In this document: piece after piece, positions 61,165 through 64,000 of the stretch | Layout: every line of letters starts with the position of its first letter | Numbering within the stretch: the stretch's first letter is position 1 | Assembly: GCF_011386835.1 (NCBI RefSeq) | Contig: NC_088792.1 | Location: 113,618,421-113,682,420 of the forward strand | Reading direction: 5' to 3' | DNA: 64,000 nt | From: Chrysemys picta bellii | Taxonomy: Eukaryota > Chordata > Testudines > Emydidae | The notes under the pieces: generated by a model | The model's database searches: none | What the model was told of the DNA's origin: nothing | The model's input: only the letters and a program-made list of their open reading frames with translations | Position numbers and translations under genes: made by a program

Positions 61165-61365
61165 TAGTATTTGCATTTTTATAGCCCCTCTGAGGAACTC
61201 AAACTGCTTTAAAACCAGTGATGAATTAAGCTTCACAACACCCTAGTGAGGTAGATCTGAATAAATTGAAGCACAGAGAAGTCAAGTTCACCAAGAAGTT
61301 TGTGCTTGAATCTCGATTAGAATTTAAATCTCTTGACTACCAAAATTGTGGTTAAGCCATAAGAC
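61165..61365 (+). repeat. MIR-like SINE relic
   Basis: The order GAATTAAGCTTCACAACACC, CTAGTGAGGTAGATCTG, GAAGCACAGAGAAGTCAAGT, then TGAATCTCGATTAGAATTTA fits the MIR core and 3' half. Confidence 0.7.
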
Positions 61366-61371
61366 CAACCT

Positions 61372-61846
61372 TACATAAGAACGGCCGTACTGGGTCAGAC
61401 CAAAGGTCCATCCAGCCCAGTATCCTGTCTACCAACAGTGTCCAATGCCAGGTGCCCCAGAGGGAGTGAACCTAACAGGTAATGATCAAGTGATCTCTCT
61501 CCTGCCATCCATCTCCACCCTCTGACAAACAGAGTCTAGGGACACCATTCCTTACCCATCCTGGCTAATAGCCATTAATGGACTTAACCTCCATGAATTT
61601 ATCCAGTTCTCTTTTAAATGCTGTTATAGTCCTAGCCTTCACAACCTCCTCAGGCAAGGAGTTCCACAAGTTGACTGTGCACCGCGTGAAGAAGAACTTC
61701 CTTTTATTTGTTTTAAACCTGCTGCCTATTAATTTCATTTGGTGATCCCTAGTTCTTGTATTATGGGAACAAGTAAATAACTTTTCCTTATCTACTTTCT
61801 CCACATCACTCATGATTTTATATACCTCTATCATATCCCCCTCCAT
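61372..61846 (-). mobile_element. CR1 LINE, 3' end, 5'-truncated
   Basis: The plus strand begins with the reverse of a CR1 tail (ACATAAGAACGGCCGTACTG) and TCAGACCAAAGGTCCATCCA. It continues through the 3' UTR into the last ORF2 residues (minus strand: MIEVYKIMSDVEKVDKEKLF). Homology to CR1 stops near 61846, after CATATCCCCCTCC. The sequence directly beyond is an unrelated coding relic in the same orientation. Confidence 0.93.
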
Positions 61847-61865
61847 TTCCAATGTATCTGTCCCA

Positions 61866-62670
61866 CTCATTATCTTCTCAAATACCTGGTCCCCTCACAG
61901 TTGTTTCTCAGTCTTTCATTTGCTGACCTTGTAAACAAATTCCTGATCTCTACTGTCTCAAAATAGTGTGAGACAGATGGGTCTCTAAACTTGTCGGAGA
62001 ATTTTTCTCCATTGCGATAATAAATCTGATTAACTAAGGAAAGAGCTGTAAAAGCAGAGCCTAATTTAAGAGAAGCACACGTGTTTGAGACACACTGGAC
62101 ATTCACAACAAGCAGACAACCTCGTGAAAATTTTTCTGCAAAATGCTGCCAAATTCCATGCCATGTGTCCTCTCCTATATTAGCAGGGAGTAATGTACCT
62201 TGCATTCCTTTCCTAGAGCGAGTTGTCAATTCCTCTCTTTAATTTCATTGGCAAACAATGATTTCTGACTAGCATGGGCTGATATACCATGGTGCAAGAG
62301 ACTCATGTCATGTCTTGCTGGCCAAGCCATGAGGGTGTGTTCCCATATGTTAACCTTAGTATCCTGGTCAAATTCAAACGCGTGTCCTTTCTATATATTT
62401 TGACAGCCTAAATCTCGGCATAGTTATAATTTGATTCAAGTTCTTCAGTTCTTTTACTAAAATATTCAGAGGTCTGGTTGATGCAGAATAGCTACTGTGT
62501 TCCATAATAAAAGTGATTACATTTGGGAATATAACTCTCTCTATATATTTATTGGGATCTTTCTGGATGCAATGTGCTATACAAATAAAAGCTACAGTTA
62601 GTACTATTGCATAGTTAGTGTCATTGGGAAGATTAATCCAGCCAGAGGAGCTGGGCATTATCATTCCACA
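61866..62670 (-). pseudogene. Unidentified broken coding relic, joined to CR1
   Basis: Three consecutive minus-strand blocks (62374-62664, about 62229-62373, and 61870-62229) in more than one frame look protein-like and lack introns. The first has a hydrophobic stretch near its residues 18-33. At least two frameshifts or stops separate the blocks. I recognise no family. Possible origins are a processed pseudogene or an integrated copy of a viral mRNA; the sequence alone does not decide. The CR1 3' end follows it without a gap in the same orientation, as expected of an insertion in which the LINE polymerase switched from CR1 RNA to another transcript. Confidence 0.4.
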
Positions 62671-63680
62671 TTGATTGCATATTCCGTTTTTTTCTTCTTA
62701 ATGAATTTGGTGTTCTTGGTTTATGTATGCTGGTATCACCCCTTTTGCCTTCCGTTCAGTTTAGTCCCTCCCTGCAATACATGGTAGCAGTGTGTCCCTT
62801 GCCATAAAGAGTGAATGAAGTGTAACGCTTTATTGCTCTTTGGCATCAGGGATCAAACCTGAGACCCCTAATCCTAAAAGCATGAGCATCTACTGCTTGA
62901 ACTAAAAGATTAAGCTCTGTTAGCCAAGAATGTAGCAGTCTCATCAATCTCTATATGTGGCCCAGAGAGGGACAGAGTGCCATGCTGAGTGGGAGTAGGT
63001 TATATAAGAAACATAGTAACTAAGTAAGTATTATTATCTTCAGTGGAACAACTGAGGCAGAGAGGGGTAAAGTGGCTGGCACCAGCTCATGCTACAGGAA
63101 CAGATGCCAAATCTCCTGCCCTTCATGGAAAATTTCCTCCTAACCCCTAAAACCTAGGTTGAATTATGTTCTGAAGCATGAAGTTTTATAGCCCTACCAA
63201 AACATGATTTTTGTATTATTTACTATTATAACTCTGGATAGTAATGTCCAGTCCCTATTTTCAGCATGATCGGCTGTGATCCCACCAGCCCATATTGATT
63301 GATAAAACCTAAAGGAATTGAAATCTGCAGGTTTTGTAAAGCTTCAGTAATTTTGTCTACTTAAAATCAACCTCTAATTTCAAGTGGAAAAGGGATTTTT
63401 AGTTCCTAACTTCTACCACTGTGTAATGTTGCTGTTCACTGTTAAAGACAAGGGATTTGCATTTCAGTGGGGTATTAAGGGTGTGTAGATTGCATATTCA
63501 TTTAAGTACTAAGTACTTCAAGATCCTCAGAGATGAAAGGAACTATATCAATGTAAGATCATTATCATGTAATTGCACTCATGCCTTTCAGAAGGCATAT
63601 CTTGAACAATAATTAGCACGACTTTAATTTTCAGCTTGGTAGTAGAGAAAATCTTGCAAATAGTGCTGTACAACACTCAC
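62671..63680. other. No gene; MIR relic inside
   Basis: Nothing else is recognised in this stretch. Confidence 0.35.
63025..63130 (+). repeat. MIR-like SINE relic
   Basis: GTAAGTATTATTATCTTCAG, then AACTGAGGCAGAGAGGGGTA and AGTGGCTGGCACCAGCTCAT fit the middle of MIR in sense orientation. Confidence 0.65.
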
Positions 63681-63785
63681 AAGCTGTACTGTCTCGTTAA
63701 CTTCCTCACACGAGAAACTTTAATTTCCTGCTTTTCTGTAGCGCCTGTTGATGGTGTAGTTTCTGGTCGTACTGGTGCTGGACTT
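63681..63785 (-). CDS. Candidate internal coding exon, 105 bp
   Basis: On the minus strand the acceptor TTCTTATTTTTAG precedes 105 bases followed by the donor GTGAGTG. With one base completing a previous codon and two left at the end, 34 codons are open. They include a proline-rich start (SPAPVRPETTPSTG) and a basic segment EKQEIKVSRVRKLTRQYS, in which RKLTRQYS looks like a basophilic kinase site. The exon length is a multiple of three with phase 2 at both ends. Joined directly to the exon near 57.5 kb it would run into a stop, so it belongs either to a longer isoform with an unseen linking exon or to an isoform that ends there. I do not recognise the gene. Confidence 0.5.
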
Positions 63786-64000
63786 CTAAAAATAAGAAAA
63801 ATGTTTGTGCTGATGGCTTTGTTTAAGCAATTTTAAGGTATGTCAGCAAAGTTATAATTTAACGACACATCTAACTTGAGTTAGCAAGTGCACATTGGCA
63901 AATTTACCCTTTTCTTCCATTTGTAATCCAACATGCTGGTGTACACACACATATTTTTCGTTCACAGTTTTACTGCCCTATATACTGTGTAACTTTATAA

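Overview
The window reads as vertebrate nuclear DNA from a sauropsid, most likely a turtle. The evidence is the mix of repeats: several 5'-truncated CR1 LINEs of different ages, TG...CA solo LTRs, hAT, Harbinger and pogo/Tigger-type DNA transposons, MIR-like SINE relics, and many palindromic repeats centred on CCATTGA-TTCAATGG. I see no bacterial-style operons, no CRISPR array and no intact tRNA gene. Most long open frames are transposon remnants or chance.

Layout. 1-7.2 kb is dense in mobile DNA: a long CR1 LINE (minus, running off the left edge) inserted into an otherwise uninterrupted Harbinger DDE transposase, then a solo LTR with a CCCTG target duplication, a 28S rRNA pseudogene fused to a Penelope/SINE-like tail, and two 49-bp near-identical direct repeats. 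9-18 kb holds an LTR-like block, a GC-rich hAT MITE, two CR1 3' ends, a hAT MITE with a target duplication, nested palindromes, and a hAT fold-back element (16113-17744) whose two arms both carry the transposase C-terminus and which is flanked by a perfect 8-bp duplication. 18-33 kb is mostly old unique-looking sequence with scattered relics. 33.4-35.3 kb holds a solo LTR and a Tigger-like MITE with perfect 27-bp inverted repeats. 46-53 kb holds a decayed non-LTR reverse transcriptase, two further hAT MITEs and a solo LTR with an AGCCC duplication. 59-63 kb holds old LINE and MIR relics and a CR1 3' end joined in the same orientation to an unidentified broken coding relic.

Host gene. Six short minus-strand segments look like exons of one spliced gene with introns of many kilobases: 63681-63785, 59988-60002 (possible alternative start), 57356-57529 (possible alternative start), 56791-56868, 31583-31651 and 23461-23530 (stop). 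Each internal one has an AG acceptor, a GT donor and an open frame. The phases of the 57.4, 56.8 and 31.6 kb exons agree (0/0), and both candidate first exons end in phase 0. The piece at 31.6 kb carries an NPF motif and the last one a short charged helix. I do not recognise the gene. The link between the exons is inference from splice signals only, and at least one connecting exon is missing from what I can see. The mobile elements between 23 and 64 kb would then lie in its introns.
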